A DNA stretch of 39,270 nucleotides from Mesorhizobium sp. L2C084A000. Its GTDB lineage: Bacteria; Pseudomonadota; Alphaproteobacteria; Rhizobiales; Rhizobiaceae. The stretch is from the NCBI RefSeq assembly GCF_000502875.1, contig NZ_AYWX01000009.1:545899-585168 (forward strand). Reading direction: 5' to 3'. Below are positions 25,829-36,317 of this stretch, piece by piece. Below the pieces are notes generated by a model that worked only from the letters and a program-made list of their open reading frames with translations, did not search any database and was not told the origin of the DNA. The position numbers and the translations under genes are program-made. Position 1 is the stretch's first letter. Every line of letters begins with the position of its first letter.

Positions 25829-26737
25829 TCAGACGAACAGCTTGCCCTCCGCCACCTTGACCGCATTGCCGCCGATGCGCGCCGAGGCCAGTTTTCCGCC
25901 TTGCACGGTCAGTTCGAGGCGGATGCGCGATGGCCGGCCCATCTCCAGCCCCTGCTCGATCCACAGCTGCGAAATGCCGTCGGTCGGCGCGTCGAAATGC
26001 ATGATGGCGCCGGCAAAGGCGGCAGCCGCCGAGCCGGTCGCCGGATCCTCGTAGGAAGGCGTGCCAGGCACGATCATGCGCACATGGAAGGCGCTTTCGT
26101 GGTTCACCGTTTCGCGGCAATAGACATAGGGGCTGGCAAAGGCCCATTCGCTCTTGCGCGGCGCCAGTTCCGACCAGGCCTGGTTGTCCAGCCGGATTCG
26201 GCCCGCCGCCTCGAGATTGGCAACCGGAATGGTGACGTAGGGCACGCCGGCCGACCAGAACGCGACGCGGTGATTCTCGAAGCCGATTTCATGCGGCGTC
26301 AACCCAAGGGCGGCGCCGATCGCCTCCGGATCGGCCTCGAGCTTCAGCGGTTCCGGCAGCTTCGCCAGGTCGAACTCGGCGAAGGTGTTGCCGTCGTGCT
26401 TGCTGACGGCGCAACGCACCGGGCCGATGTTTTCCTCCAGCACGAAGATGCCGGCGCCGCCCTCTTCCGCCAGTTCGGCCAGCGCGATCGCGGCGCCCAC
26501 GGTCGGGTGGCCGGCGAATGGCATTTCATAGTCGGGGGTGAAGATGCGAATGCGGTTTCTGTGCTTGGGATTGTCCGGCGGCAGCACGAAAACCGACTCG
26601 GACAGGTTGAATTCGCGCGCGATGGCCTGCATCGCCGCCGTGTCCAATCCCTCGCTGTCCAGCACGACGGCCAAAGGATTGCCGGCCAGTCGCTCGGTCG
26701 TAAACACATCGTAAAGCAAGTAATTCCGAGTTTTCAT
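25829..26737 (-). CDS. PhzF family isomerase/epimerase-like protein
   Basis: PhzF-family enzymes share the diaminopimelate-epimerase fold and typically isomerise small metabolites. The substrate here is unknown. The 302-residue protein starts MKTRNYLLYDVFTTERLAGN. It has the probable catalytic Glu47 in REFNLSESVFV, the GHPTVGAA motif and, in the C-terminal half, DPATGSAAAAFAG. The start at 26737 was chosen by family N-terminus and an AGGCAGGA just upstream; an in-frame start at 26824 adds 29 residues across the divergent promoter. It is divergent from macA-like 26839 and is not part of the B12 pathway as far as I know. Confidence 0.93.
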   Translation of the reverse strand: MKTRNYLLYDVFTTERLAGNPLAVVLDSEGLDTAAMQAIAREFNLSESVFVLPPDNPKHRNRIRIFTPDYEMPFAGHPTVGAAIALAELAEEGGAGIFVLEENIGPVRCAVSKHDGNTFAEFDLAKLPEPLKLEADPEAIGAALGLTPHEIGFENHRVAFWSAGVPYVTIPVANLEAAGRIRLDNQAWSELAPRKSEWAFASPYVYCRETVNHESAFHVRMIVPGTPSYEDPATGSAAAAFAGAIMHFDAPTDGISQLWIEQGLEMGRPSRIRLELTVQGGKLASARIGGNAVKVAEGKLFV

Positions 26738-26795
26738 TCCTGCCTCAATCCCAACATGGGCGAAATTTAATTTGATATTTGAACCAGTAAGCCTG

Positions 26796-26809
26796 ATCTG
26801 TGCACAGAT
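26796..26809. promoter_or_regulatory. Palindromic operator candidate between phzF-like and macA-like genes
   Basis: ATCTGTGCACAGAT is a perfect 14-bp palindrome in the 101-bp divergent promoter. It lies 30 bp before the macA-like GTG and 59 bp before the phzF-like ATG. A regulator acting here could control both genes, but none is encoded nearby. AT-rich sequence at 26764-26780 may hold the minus-strand promoter. Confidence 0.5.
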
Positions 26810-26838
26810 AGGGACATTGCGCATTATAGGGGTCCAGC

Positions 26839-28131
26839 GTGGACCAGATTGTCAATCTGCCAAACACGGAATCGGATTCCGCCATCGAGACGGCGCTTGG
26901 GCTCGACCAGACGGGGCGGCGCAAGTCGCGTCGGCGCGGCTGGCTCTATGCGCTGCTGGCGCTGATCGTGCTCGCCGCCGCGCTCGGCGTCTATCAGTGG
27001 TATGCCGGCTCGCCGGCCAGGATCGATTACACCACCGTGCCTGCCGCCAAGGCTGATCTCACCGTCGCGGTATCGGCGACCGGCACGCTGCAGCCGCTCA
27101 CCCAGGTCGACATTTCAAGCGAACTGTCCGGCATCATCCGCTCGGTCTCGGCCGAGGAGAACCAGCAGGTCAAGAAGGGTGACGTGCTGGCGACACTCGA
27201 CACGGTGAAACTCGAGGTCCAGATCGAGCGCGCCGAAGCTTCGGCCAAGGCCGCCGCCGCCAATGTCGAGGACGCCACGGTTACGCTGACCGAAAACGAG
27301 AAGGCGCTGGTGCGCGCCGCCGAACTGACCAGGCGTGGCATGGCGACCGACCAGTCGCTTGAAGCAGCAACCGCCACGCGCGACCGTTCCAAGGCAGCGC
27401 TCGACAGTGCGCAGGCCAACCTCGCCATCGCCCAGGCCGACCTCAAGGCGCAGCAGACCGACCTTGCCAAGAGCACCATCTATGCGCCGATCGACGGCAT
27501 CGTGCTGACGCGCTCGGTCGATCCCGGCCAGACGGTCGCCTCCTCCCTGCAGGCGCCGGTGCTGTTCATCATCGCCGCCGATCTCAGGAACATGGAACTG
27601 GTGGCGGCGGTCGACGAAGCCGACATCGGCGCGGTCAAATCCGGCCAGCATGCCCGCTTCACCGTCGATGCCTTCCCCGAGCGGCCGTTCGACGCCGAGA
27701 TCCGCGACATCTCCTATGCCTCGGTCACCACCGACGGCGTCGTCACCTACAATGCGCGGCTCGAGGTCGACAACAACGAGCTGTTGCTGCGGCCCGGCAT
27801 GACCGCAACCGTTTCGGTCGTCACCAAACAGGCCAAGGGCGTGCTCACCGTGCCGGCCACCGCCTTCCGCTATCGTCCGGCGCAGCAGGCCGCCCGCGGC
27901 TGGAGCCTGAGCGACCTGTTCACCGGCCGCATGGGGCGCCCCGGCGGCAACCGCCAGCGCCAGGCCGCCACAGTGCCCACCGACGGCTCGCGCACGCTCT
28001 ACGTGCTGGAGAACGGGCGTCCGCACCCGGTCAACGTCAAGATCGGCTCGACCGACGGCGAACTGACCGAGATCATTTCGGGCCTGGACGAAGGCGCTCA
28101 AATCATCACCGCGTCGCAGCAGCGGAGCTGA
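26839..28131 (+). CDS. MacA-like periplasmic adaptor (HlyD/RND-type membrane fusion protein)
   Basis: This is the periplasmic adaptor of a MacAB-type tripartite exporter. The 430-residue protein has an N-terminal anchor at about 35-53 after a basic RRKSRRR stretch. A biotinyl-lipoyl half (VSATGTLQPLTQVDISSELSG) comes next, then a long coiled-coil hairpin from about 135 to 215. The second lipoyl half follows (IYAPIDGIVLTRSVDPGQTV), then beta-barrel domains. A Gly/Arg/Gln-rich insert near 360-385 (GRMGRPGGNRQRQ) looks disordered. The GTG start at 26839 follows AGGGG. The exporter genes follow 4 bases later. No TolC-like outer-membrane gene is adjacent. The substrate cannot be told. Confidence 0.94.
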   Translation: MDQIVNLPNTESDSAIETALGLDQTGRRKSRRRGWLYALLALIVLAAALGVYQWYAGSPARIDYTTVPAAKADLTVAVSATGTLQPLTQVDISSELSGIIRSVSAEENQQVKKGDVLATLDTVKLEVQIERAEASAKAAAANVEDATVTLTENEKALVRAAELTRRGMATDQSLEAATATRDRSKAALDSAQANLAIAQADLKAQQTDLAKSTIYAPIDGIVLTRSVDPGQTVASSLQAPVLFIIAADLRNMELVAAVDEADIGAVKSGQHARFTVDAFPERPFDAEIRDISYASVTTDGVVTYNARLEVDNNELLLRPGMTATVSVVTKQAKGVLTVPATAFRYRPAQQAARGWSLSDLFTGRMGRPGGNRQRQAATVPTDGSRTLYVLENGRPHPVNVKIGSTDGELTEIISGLDEGAQIITASQQRS

Positions 28132-28135
28132 TGCC

Positions 28136-28843
28136 GTGGCTGCGGGCGCGACCCTCATCACCTTCGACAAGGTCTGGAAGAGCTACGGCCAGGGCGAGGC
28201 CAAGGTGCATGCGCTGGCCGGCGTCGATCTTGCCATCCGGCGTGGCGAATTCGTCGCCATCATGGGTCCGTCCGGCTCCGGCAAGTCGACGGCGATGAAC
28301 ATCATCGGCTGCCTCGACACGCCGACGGCCGGAACCTATTCCTTCATGGGCATCGACGCCGGCCGCCTCGACCGCAACCGCCGTGCCATGCTGCGCAACC
28401 TCTATGTCGGCTTCGTCTTCCAGGGCTACAACCTGCTGGCCCGCACCACGGCGGCCGAAAATGTCGAACTGCCGCTGATCTATCGCGGCGTCGCCGCCCG
28501 CGAGCGCCGCGACCTGGCCATGCAGGCCTTGGCGCAGGTCGGCCTTGTCGGCCGCGAGCACCACACGCCGGCCGAACTGTCCGGCGGCCAGCAGCAGCGC
28601 GTGGCGATCGCGCGCGCCATCGTCACGCGCCCGACACTGCTCGTCGCCGACGAGCCGACCGGCAATCTCGACACCGCCCGCACGCACGAGATCATGGAGC
28701 TGCTGACCCGGCTCAACACCGGGCTTGGCCTGACCGTCGCCATGGTTACGCATGAGGCCGACGTCGCCGATTATGCCGAACGAACCATCCGCTTCCTCGA
28801 CGGTCATGTCGCCTCCGACACAATGAAGCTGGAGACGGCATAA
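28136..28843 (+). CDS. MacB-like ABC transporter ATP-binding protein
   Basis: This 235-residue ATPase powers the adjacent permease. The Walker A GPSGSGKS is at 44-51, the Q-loop is in [13 protein letters not shown], the ABC signature is LSGGQQQR, and Walker B is [12 protein letters not shown] followed by the H-loop TH. It belongs to the LolD/MacB class of extracytoplasmic-facing exporters. It starts at a GTG 4 bases after the adaptor gene and ends 2 bases before the permease. In E. coli MacB the ATPase and permease are fused; here they are separate genes, which is common and not a frameshift. Confidence 0.95.
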   Translation: MAAGATLITFDKVWKSYGQGEAKVHALAGVDLAIRRGEFVAIMGPSGSGKSTAMNIIGCLDTPTAGTYSFMGIDAGRLDRNRRAMLRNLYVGFVFQGYNLLARTTAAENVELPLIYRGVAARERRDLAMQALAQVGLVGREHHTPAELSGGQQQRVAIARAIVTRPTLLVADEPTGNLDTARTHEIMELLTRLNTGLGLTVAMVTHEADVADYAERTIRFLDGHVASDTMKLETA

Positions 28844-28845
28844 CC

Positions 28846-30063
28846 ATGATCTGGGAAACCGTCCGCCTCTCGCTGCGCTCGATCCGCCGCAACGTGCTGC
28901 GCTCGTTCCTGACCTTGCTCGGCATCGTCATCGGTGTTGCCGCCGTCATTGCCATGCTTACCATCGGCTCGGGTACCACAGCAAAGGTCAAGGCCGACAT
29001 CTCCAAGCTCGGCAGCAATCTACTGGTGGTCCGCTCCGGCCGTCCGGCCGGCCCCGGCGGACCGGGCGGGCTCGACCAGGTGGTGCGTCCGCTCGCGGAA
29101 AAGGACCTTGCGGCACTTGTGGCGCATCTCAGCGGCGCGCGCGCGATTTCACCGGCCTCGCAAAAGCAGGTCCGCGTCATCTTCGGCACCGAGAGCCTGA
29201 CCTCGGGCGTCACCGGCACCGACAGCGCCTATCTCGATGCGCGCGACTGGAAGCTGGTGTCGGGCCGCCCGTTCAGCGATTCCGAAACCCGCTCGGGCAC
29301 CGGCGTGTGCCTGATCGGCGAGACCGTGCGCCAGCAATTCTTCGGCGCCGGCGATCCCGAAGGCGAGATCATCCGCGTCAACCGCACCTCCTGCAAGATC
29401 ATCGGCCTGCTCGAGCCCAAGGGCTATACCGGCTTCGGCCAGGACCAGGACAATGTCGTGCTGATGCCGTTGCACGCCTACCAGCGCCGCATCGCCGGCA
29501 ACCGCGACATCGACAACATCTACATCGCCGCCGACGACCGCACACCGACCAGCGAATTGCAGCCGCGCGTCGAGGATATTTTGCGTGATGCGCGCCGCAT
29601 CACGCCGGACCGCGAGAGCGATTTCGCCATCCGCGACATGACCCAGATCGCCGACGCCATGGCCAGCGCCACAACCACCATGACCGGCATGCTGGGCGCC
29701 GTCGCCGGCGTCAGCCTGCTGGTCGGCGGCATCGGCATCATGAACATCATGCTGGTGTCGGTCACCGAGCGCACCCGGGAGATCGGCATCAGGCTGGCCA
29801 TCGGCGCGCATGAGAAGCACATCCTGATCCAGTTCCTGGTCGAGGCGACGGTGCTGTCGCTGCTCGGGGGCATCATCGGCATCCTGATCGGCCTGGCATT
29901 GGCCGGCCTCGCCGCGGTGACGCTGACCATCCCGTTTGCGCCGAGCCCGGCGGTGATCCTGCTCGCCGTCGGCTTTTCCGCCCTGATCGGCATGGTCTTC
30001 GGCTTCTTCCCGGCATTGCGCGGCGCCAGGCTCGATCCGATCGACGCGCTAAGGCACGAATAG
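28846..30063 (+). CDS. MacB-like ABC transporter permease (FtsX family)
   Basis: The 405-residue permease has the MacB/FtsX topology. One N-terminal membrane helix (about 18-40, LTLLGIVIGVAAVIAMLTIG) is followed by a large periplasmic domain from about 45 to 275. Three C-terminal helices follow, around 280-305, 330-360 and 370-395. The conserved GGIGIMNIMLVSVTERTREIGIR is seen near residue 290, and the protein ends PALRGARLDPIDALRHE as usual for the family. It forms one operon with the adaptor and ATPase genes. Confidence 0.95.
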   Translation: MIWETVRLSLRSIRRNVLRSFLTLLGIVIGVAAVIAMLTIGSGTTAKVKADISKLGSNLLVVRSGRPAGPGGPGGLDQVVRPLAEKDLAALVAHLSGARAISPASQKQVRVIFGTESLTSGVTGTDSAYLDARDWKLVSGRPFSDSETRSGTGVCLIGETVRQQFFGAGDPEGEIIRVNRTSCKIIGLLEPKGYTGFGQDQDNVVLMPLHAYQRRIAGNRDIDNIYIAADDRTPTSELQPRVEDILRDARRITPDRESDFAIRDMTQIADAMASATTTMTGMLGAVAGVSLLVGGIGIMNIMLVSVTERTREIGIRLAIGAHEKHILIQFLVEATVLSLLGGIIGILIGLALAGLAAVTLTIPFAPSPAVILLAVGFSALIGMVFGFFPALRGARLDPIDALRHE

Positions 30064-30196
30064 GGCAACCCGGCCAGAACGCGGCCGGCGCTCCGACCCG
30101 GTTTTGCACAGTCTTCGACGTTTCCACCCGGCCCGCCACTGTCCCCACACTGTTCGCGATGCTAGGGCAATTGACCTTGGGTGGAGGAATAGCGGG

Positions 30197-30439
30197 ATGA
30201 GCAAGAAGGCGCGATTGATCCTGGCGATGGTCATCATCGAGGCGGCTCTTGCAGGCATCTGGTGGTATCTCGCCCGCTACGGCATGGCCAATCCCGACCG
30301 CGTCACATCGGATTTCCAGGCAGTCGTCGGCCAGACGATGGGAATGGCGATTGGCGGCTTGCTGGGCATCGGCTTCATCCTGTTCCTCGTCGCTGCCCAC
30401 AACGATCGCAAGGCGGCACAGGACAAAACGCGCCCTTAA
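30197..30439 (+). CDS. Small two-helix membrane protein, uncharacterised
   Basis: The 80-residue protein starts MSKKARLILAMVIIEAALAG after a GGAGG at 30183-30187, which decides the start over an in-frame ATG at 30104. Two hydrophobic helices are at about 6-27 and 46-68, with a short loop between, and the charged tail NDRKAAQDKTRP is probably cytoplasmic. No domain was recognised. It is 133 bp after the permease gene, so co-transcription is uncertain. Its stop codon overlaps the stop of the convergent Nudix gene. Confidence 0.75.
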   Translation: MSKKARLILAMVIIEAALAGIWWYLARYGMANPDRVTSDFQAVVGQTMGMAIGGLLGIGFILFLVAAHNDRKAAQDKTRP

Positions 30440-31152
30440 TCCATGTTTGCGAAATGCCACTCGATCAGCGGCTTCATGTGCGGCGAGAGCCCATCCGGCA
30501 GGTCGGCCGCATGGCGGATGATCACCGGCCCCTGGATCTCCGGCTCGGTCTCGGTGGCGACGAAGGCTGAGATGCGCCTGGCGATCTCGTCTGCGGGCGC
30601 CGTCTCGTGATAGCGGCGGAAGATCACCGTGCCGCTGCTGGTCGACATGGCGTGGTATCGCTTGCCGCGTTCAGCACCTGACAGGTCGAGCCCAGTTTCC
30701 TCGCGCACCTCACGCATCATGTTGAAATCGACATCGACCAGCCCATCGCGAAAATCGATCGGCTCGAACGAGCCGGCAGCGAAATAGACGCGGCCGGCAT
30801 TGACTGTGTGCGGCCCCATGCGGATCGCCACCAGCGCATTGTCGCCGGCCACCAGCATGGCATGGGCATAGGCATGCTCGGCGCCCGAATTCTCGCGCCG
30901 CTTCCGCCACAGCATGAACGTCGAGTAATTGACCGCATGGCAGCGGCCGACGAGACGGCTGTCGCGGTAGGCAAGTTGCGACAGCAGCACCACCATGCCG
31001 TCGAACAGCGCCGGATTGGCGGCGATTTCGTGCTGCCAGTTCTCGGCGATCGCCTCTGCATTGTCCCTTGCGAAAGGGTGCGGACCGGGATCGAGCCGGA
31101 CGTCGATGTCGTCGACCGGCAGGATGACGTTGCGCGGCAGGTCGAAACTCAT
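30436..31152 (-). CDS. Nudix-domain hydrolase
   Basis: The 238-residue protein has the core of a Nudix box, REVREETGL at 147-155, which holds the metal-binding glutamates. The upstream half is degenerate: the box expects G-x5-E, and here GSFEPIDF lacks the Glu at the usual spacing to REVREE. Residues 1-90 form an extra N-terminal region. Substrate is unknown; Nudix enzymes act on nucleoside diphosphate derivatives. It lies 23 bases after the endonuclease/exonuclease/phosphatase gene and probably shares its transcript. It converges with the small membrane protein, with stop codons overlapping by 4 bases. Confidence 0.85.
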   Translation of the reverse strand: MSFDLPRNVILPVDDIDVRLDPGPHPFARDNAEAIAENWQHEIAANPALFDGMVVLLSQLAYRDSRLVGRCHAVNYSTFMLWRKRRENSGAEHAYAHAMLVAGDNALVAIRMGPHTVNAGRVYFAAGSFEPIDFRDGLVDVDFNMMREVREETGLDLSGAERGKRYHAMSTSSGTVIFRRYHETAPADEIARRISAFVATETEPEIQGPVIIRHAADLPDGLSPHMKPLIEWHFANMD

Positions 31153-31175
31153 ACCGTATCAGGCCCCAATACTGC

Positions 31176-32306
31176 TTACCGGACAATGTCCAGCGTGATC
31201 GCCACCGGGCAATGATCCGATGCCTTCGGCCGGTCCCAGCCGGCGCGCGGAAACCGCTCGACCTCCTGGCCGGGCGGAAAAATGGTGCGCCAGGGCTGGC
31301 CGTTGCGGATAATGTCGGGAACGGCCGTTGCGTTGCTGGCGGCGAGCCCCTTCGACAACAGAATGTAGTCGAGTTGGCACAGATGCCGCTCTTCGGGTCC
31401 TCGCGTGTGGTAGAAACTCCAGCGGTTCATCTCCGGCCGCCGCTCGACGACATTTTCGCAAAAGCCGCCTGCCGTCAGCACGTTGATGCAGGACAGGGCT
31501 TCGTCGACCACCTCGAAGCGATAACCGTCGATCGCATCGCCTGCTACCTTCACGCGCTGGCGATAGTCATTCATGTCGCCGCAGATCGCCCAGCGTTTGT
31601 CGGCGGCCCCACTTTTGTCAGCGGTGTCCCCACCGAAGCGCTCCTCGATGATGCGGCGCACGGCCTGCGCCTCCGCGATGCGCACCGGCATCGTCGCCTC
31701 GCGCCCGTCGAGTCCGTTGCGCGGCGAGCCCATCGACTTGAAATGCACGAGATAGAGCGTCAGCGGCACGCCGCCCACGGTGACGTCGATCTCCAGGCAG
31801 TCGCGCCGGAAAATGCGCTCATTGGCCTGATTGCCCAGTACCTCGAGTTCCGGCGTGTGCAGCCCGAACTGCTCGTAGGTGACGTAGGCGTGGCTGGTCA
31901 TGCGCACGAATTCGATCGGCTGGCCCTGCGCGGTCTCGTTGCGCATCATCACGGCAACGTCGATACCGCGCGAATCATTGCCCGATGTGGTGTATTTCTG
32001 CCGGTAGCCCTGCCCCACCATCTTGAACAAATAGCCGTATTCGAAGGCCTTCAGCGCTTCGATGTTGTCGACCTCCTGCATGCAGATGATGTCGGCCCGG
32101 GTGGCAGCGATTGCCAGCGCCGTCAGTTGGCGCGTGTCGTCGGACTGGGCGATGGCGCGGGCCTGCTCCAGGATCCTGTATTCCGCCTCGCTCTGGATAT
32201 CGAACAGCGCCAGCGTTCGATCCTCGTTGAGCTGGTTGCGATAGCCGGAAAAATCGAACCTGTTCATCAGGTTCTCGACATTGAAGGTGGCAAGGCGCAG
32301 CGACAT
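31176..32306 (-). CDS. Endonuclease/exonuclease/phosphatase family protein
   Basis: The 376-residue protein belongs to the Mg-dependent DNase I-like superfamily. Motifs in order are LATFNVENL near residue 5, a metal-binding Glu in ICMQEVDN near 78, and NDSRGIDVAVMMR. GDMNDY comes later, then LDYILLS and the catalytic SDHCPVA at the C-terminus. No signal peptide is seen, so it is presumably cytoplasmic. The substrate, nucleic acid or phosphoester, cannot be told. The ATG at 32306 fits the family start; an in-frame ATG at 32342 adds 12 residues. It is divergent from the BA14K gene. Confidence 0.92.
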   Translation of the reverse strand: MSLRLATFNVENLMNRFDFSGYRNQLNEDRTLALFDIQSEAEYRILEQARAIAQSDDTRQLTALAIAATRADIICMQEVDNIEALKAFEYGYLFKMVGQGYRQKYTTSGNDSRGIDVAVMMRNETAQGQPIEFVRMTSHAYVTYEQFGLHTPELEVLGNQANERIFRRDCLEIDVTVGGVPLTLYLVHFKSMGSPRNGLDGREATMPVRIAEAQAVRRIIEERFGGDTADKSGAADKRWAICGDMNDYRQRVKVAGDAIDGYRFEVVDEALSCINVLTAGGFCENVVERRPEMNRWSFYHTRGPEERHLCQLDYILLSKGLAASNATAVPDIIRNGQPWRTIFPPGQEVERFPRAGWDRPKASDHCPVAITLDIVR

Positions 32307-32494
32307 GCCATGACCTTTGCCCGCAAGTGCTTCGGAAAACAAGCGCGCAAAACCACCATCTGAGATCGATTGGTCCTGGGCGCGTTCGCGTCATGGTTGA
32401 CGGAACCTTTCCGTTCATCCGCCGTTCAGATGCAAACATCCATTGTTGCCCATTCCTCGGGTGGGCGTGGGGCCTGTAACTCTTGGAGAGTGCA

Positions 32495-33058
32495 ATGAGT
32501 TCGCTCTTTTCTTCCACGGTCAAATCGGGGCTGATAGCCCTCGGTATCCTGTCCGGCGTCACGGCACCGTCCGCCGCCGGACCGATCATGCAGCCGGATC
32601 TGTCGATACCAACCAGCACGGCGGCGCCGAATGTCACGCCGGTTCGCGACAGTTGGGCCGGCGGCAACAACCGTCAGTTCAACAACGACGATTGGAGATG
32701 GCGCCGGTCGGGCAATTGGGACGGCGGCCGTCGACACTGGCAGGGCGGCGGCGGTAACTGGAATGGTGGAGACAACTGGCGTTGGCGCCATGGTCGCCAT
32801 CACTATCGCGGCGGCCGTTACTACGATGATGGCGCGAGTGCCGCGATCCTGGGCCTTGGCCTGGGGCTTGGCCTCGGCAGCATGTACAACAATTACGACT
32901 ACTATGACCGGCCGGCGCCGCGCCGCTACTACCGCGCGGGACGGCTTTCGAGCGCCCATGTCCAATGGTGCTACAACCGCTACCGGTCGTACCGGGCCTA
33001 CGACAACACCTTCCAGCCCTACAACGGCCCGCGCCAGCAGTGCTACTCACCCTATTGA
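32495..33058 (+). CDS. BA14K family protein (secreted, Gly/Tyr/Arg-rich)
   Basis: BA14K proteins were named from a Brucella antigen and are common in Rhizobiales. Their cell role is unclear, with lectin-like activity reported for the Brucella member. The 187-residue protein has an N-terminal signal peptide, with cleavage probable near APSAA-GP at about residue 28. A low-complexity stretch rich in Gly, Asn, Trp, Arg, His and Tyr follows (about 55-115), then a glycine-zipper-like hydrophobic segment ([15 protein letters not shown]). The C-terminal BA14K motif is [20 protein letters not shown], with [11 protein letters not shown] after it. The ATG follows a GGAGAG. A single-gene transcript is likely, ending at the hairpin at 33091-33120. 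Confidence 0.92.
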   Translation: MSSLFSSTVKSGLIALGILSGVTAPSAAGPIMQPDLSIPTSTAAPNVTPVRDSWAGGNNRQFNNDDWRWRRSGNWDGGRRHWQGGGGNWNGGDNWRWRHGRHHYRGGRYYDDGASAAILGLGLGLGLGSMYNNYDYYDRPAPRRYYRAGRLSSAHVQWCYNRYRSYRAYDNTFQPYNGPRQQCYSPY

Positions 33059-33090
33059 GCTGACCTGTAGCTGAGCCGACCGACAGAATG

Positions 33091-33120
33091 AAAAAACGGC
33101 GCCACTTGGCGCCGTTTTTT
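33091..33120. terminator. Bidirectional intrinsic terminator
   Basis: A perfect 14-bp stem, AAAAAACGGCGCCA and TGGCGCCGTTTTTT, has a 2-nt CT centre (a larger loop in practice). It ends in a T-run on both strands. It lies 32 bp after the BA14K stop and 41 bp from the ilvC stop, so it serves both convergent genes. Confidence 0.93.
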
Positions 33121-33161
33121 GTTCATGGAAGCCGCTGTTTTCGAGCGCTTGTGGATTTCGC

Positions 33162-34861
<1,700 letters not shown>

Positions 34862-34901
34862 GCTCTTCTCTCGAAAGGCAGGCCGCCGATCACTCGGCAA
34901 T

Positions 34902-34924
34902 CCGTACCGTACGTTACGGTTCGG
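34902..34924. promoter_or_regulatory. Palindromic operator candidate for the TetR regulator
   Basis: A 23-bp near-perfect palindrome is made of inner half-sites ACCGTA and TACGGT around CGT (34906-34920). One unpaired base on each side is followed by outer CCG/CGG. It lies 41 bp upstream of the proposed GTG of the TetR gene, the usual distance for autoregulation. If tetR and ilvC are co-transcribed, it would also govern ilvC. Confidence 0.65.
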
Positions 34925-35011
34925 CATATTGCGCATTCCAAGGCCGCACGCAAGAGGACGAGAGCAAAATATCTGCAAGTGGATGAGCGTTGCCGCGCGC
35001 GACAGCCTCGC

Positions 35012-35470
35012 CTAGTCGCCGGCTGGCGGTTGACGCAGCCGTCCAAGCAATGCCGAGACCATGGTCAGCTCATCCGCCGACAATTTGGCGCCTACCAGTT
35101 CCGCAATCGAGCGTCCGTAGACAGCCCACATCTGGCGGCGTATCTCTCGCCCGCTGGCGGTGATGCGGATGGTCTGGCCACGGCCGTCATCGGCCACCGG
35201 CAGCTTCTCCACCAGTCCGTCGGCCTCTAGGCGGGCCAGAAGCCGAGAGATGTTGTATTGCGCGAACAGCGTGCGCTCGATGAGCTGGAACGGCCGCAGC
35301 CCGCCCTCACCCGCCTCGGCGAGCTCATGCAGCACGTCGTACCAGGCAAGCGGCGGCAGGCCGGCGGCCTTCAACGCCTCCTCGGCGCTTTCCATCAGCT
35401 GGCGCGAAACGCGCATCAGGCGAGCCCAGGCCTTGATGGCTTCGGGCGAAGGCGTGGCTTTCTCGGTCAT
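35012..35470 (-). CDS. MarR family transcriptional regulator
   Basis: The 152-residue protein has the MarR winged-helix core: LPPLAWYDVLHELAEAGEGG, RPFQLIERTLFAQYNISRLL and the wing LEADGLVEKLPVADDGRGQT. Helical dimerisation segments lie at both ends. It is divergent from the GST gene at 35571. The 100-bp spacer has three ATGCA-N4-TGCAT boxes, so it probably represses itself and the GST gene. The inducing ligand is unknown. Confidence 0.94.
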   Translation of the reverse strand: MTEKATPSPEAIKAWARLMRVSRQLMESAEEALKAAGLPPLAWYDVLHELAEAGEGGLRPFQLIERTLFAQYNISRLLARLEADGLVEKLPVADDGRGQTIRITASGREIRRQMWAVYGRSIAELVGAKLSADELTMVSALLGRLRQPPAGD

Positions 35471-35489
35471 GGCGCATTCCTAGACGATA

Positions 35490-35550
35490 GATGCAATTGC
35501 ATCAAGCTTGACGGTCGATGCATGTGCATCTATATAGATGCAATTGCATT
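35490..35550. promoter_or_regulatory. Cluster of three MarR-type operator boxes
   Basis: Box 1, GATGCAATTGCATC (35490-35503), is a perfect palindrome. Box 2, GATGCATGTGCATC (35517-35530), is a palindrome except in the centre. Box 3, GATGCAATTGCATT (35537-35550), differs from box 1 only in the last base. Boxes 2 and 3 start 20 bp apart, and box 3 is 21 bp before the GST ATG. Their place between marR and a divergent GST gene is typical of a repressor that controls both. Confidence 0.8.
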
Positions 35551-35570
35551 AACCCTGGAAAGCCGATCCG

Positions 35571-36317
35571 ATGAAACACGAAACCTGCACACGCGCCGAC
35601 AAGCTCATTCTCGTCAGCCATCACCTTTGCCCCTATGTGCAGCGCGCCGCGATTTCGCTGGCCGAAAAGGGCGTGCCGTTCGAGCGCGTCGATATCGACC
35701 TCGCCAACAAACCGGACTGGTTCAAGGCGATCTCGCCGCTCGGCAAGGTGCCGCTGCTGCGGGTACAGCGAAATGGTGAGGAAACGGCGATCTTCGAATC
35801 GGCCGTCATCCTCGAATTCCTCGAAGAGACGCAGGCCAACCCCCTCCACCCTGTCGATCCCTATGCCCGCGCCCGTCATCGCGCCTGGATCGAGTTCGGT
35901 TCGGCAACCCTCAACGCCATCGGCCGGTTCTATTCAGCCTCGACCGAGGCTGGCTTCCTTGCCGAATCCAGCGCGCTGTCCGCCATGTTCGATCGCCTCG
36001 AAGCCGAGCTGGCGGACGAGCCCGGCGGACCCTGGTTCGCCAGCAAGCACTTTTCGCTGGTCGACGCCGTTTACGGTCCGGTCTTCCGCTATCTCGATGT
36101 CTTCGACCGCATCGGTGATTTCGGCATTCTGGACGGCAAACCGCTCGTCCGAGCCTGGCGCAAGGCGTTGAGTGAACGCCCGTCGATCAGGCAAGCCGTG
36201 GCGCCGGACTATCCGCAGCGCCTGCATGCTTTCCTGCAAGCGAAGGGATCGCACCTTTCAGGCCTCATCCGGAAAAACGATCCAGCCACCGCGCTTCGGT
36301 CAGCCCAATCCGCTTGA
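35571..36317 (+). CDS. Glutathione S-transferase family protein
   Basis: The 248-residue protein has an N-terminal thioredoxin-like GST domain with HHLCPYVQRAAISLAEKGVP; Cys20 in the CPYVQR motif suggests an omega- or beta-like Cys-type enzyme. It has VPLL for the cis-Pro loop and ESAVILEFLEE for glutathione binding. The all-helical C-terminal domain contains FSLVDAVYGPVFRY. It is probably a glutathione transferase or thiol transferase for an unknown electrophile, induced through the divergent MarR repressor. Its last 53 bases overlap the 3' end of the convergent FAD monooxygenase gene. Confidence 0.93.
   Translation: MKHETCTRADKLILVSHHLCPYVQRAAISLAEKGVPFERVDIDLANKPDWFKAISPLGKVPLLRVQRNGEETAIFESAVILEFLEETQANPLHPVDPYARARHRAWIEFGSATLNAIGRFYSASTEAGFLAESSALSAMFDRLEAELADEPGGPWFASKHFSLVDAVYGPVFRYLDVFDRIGDFGILDGKPLVRAWRKALSERPSIRQAVAPDYPQRLHAFLQAKGSHLSGLIRKNDPATALRSAQSA

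Noticed and set aside
28136..30063. A frameshift splitting a MacB fusion protein into two genes
   Set aside because: The ATPase and permease each have proper ends and start codons and are of normal size for the separate-gene form of the family.
30070..30088. Hairpin CCGGCC / GGCCGG after the permease gene as a terminator
   Set aside because: The stem is only 6 bp with no T-run, and such GC palindromes are frequent by chance in this DNA.
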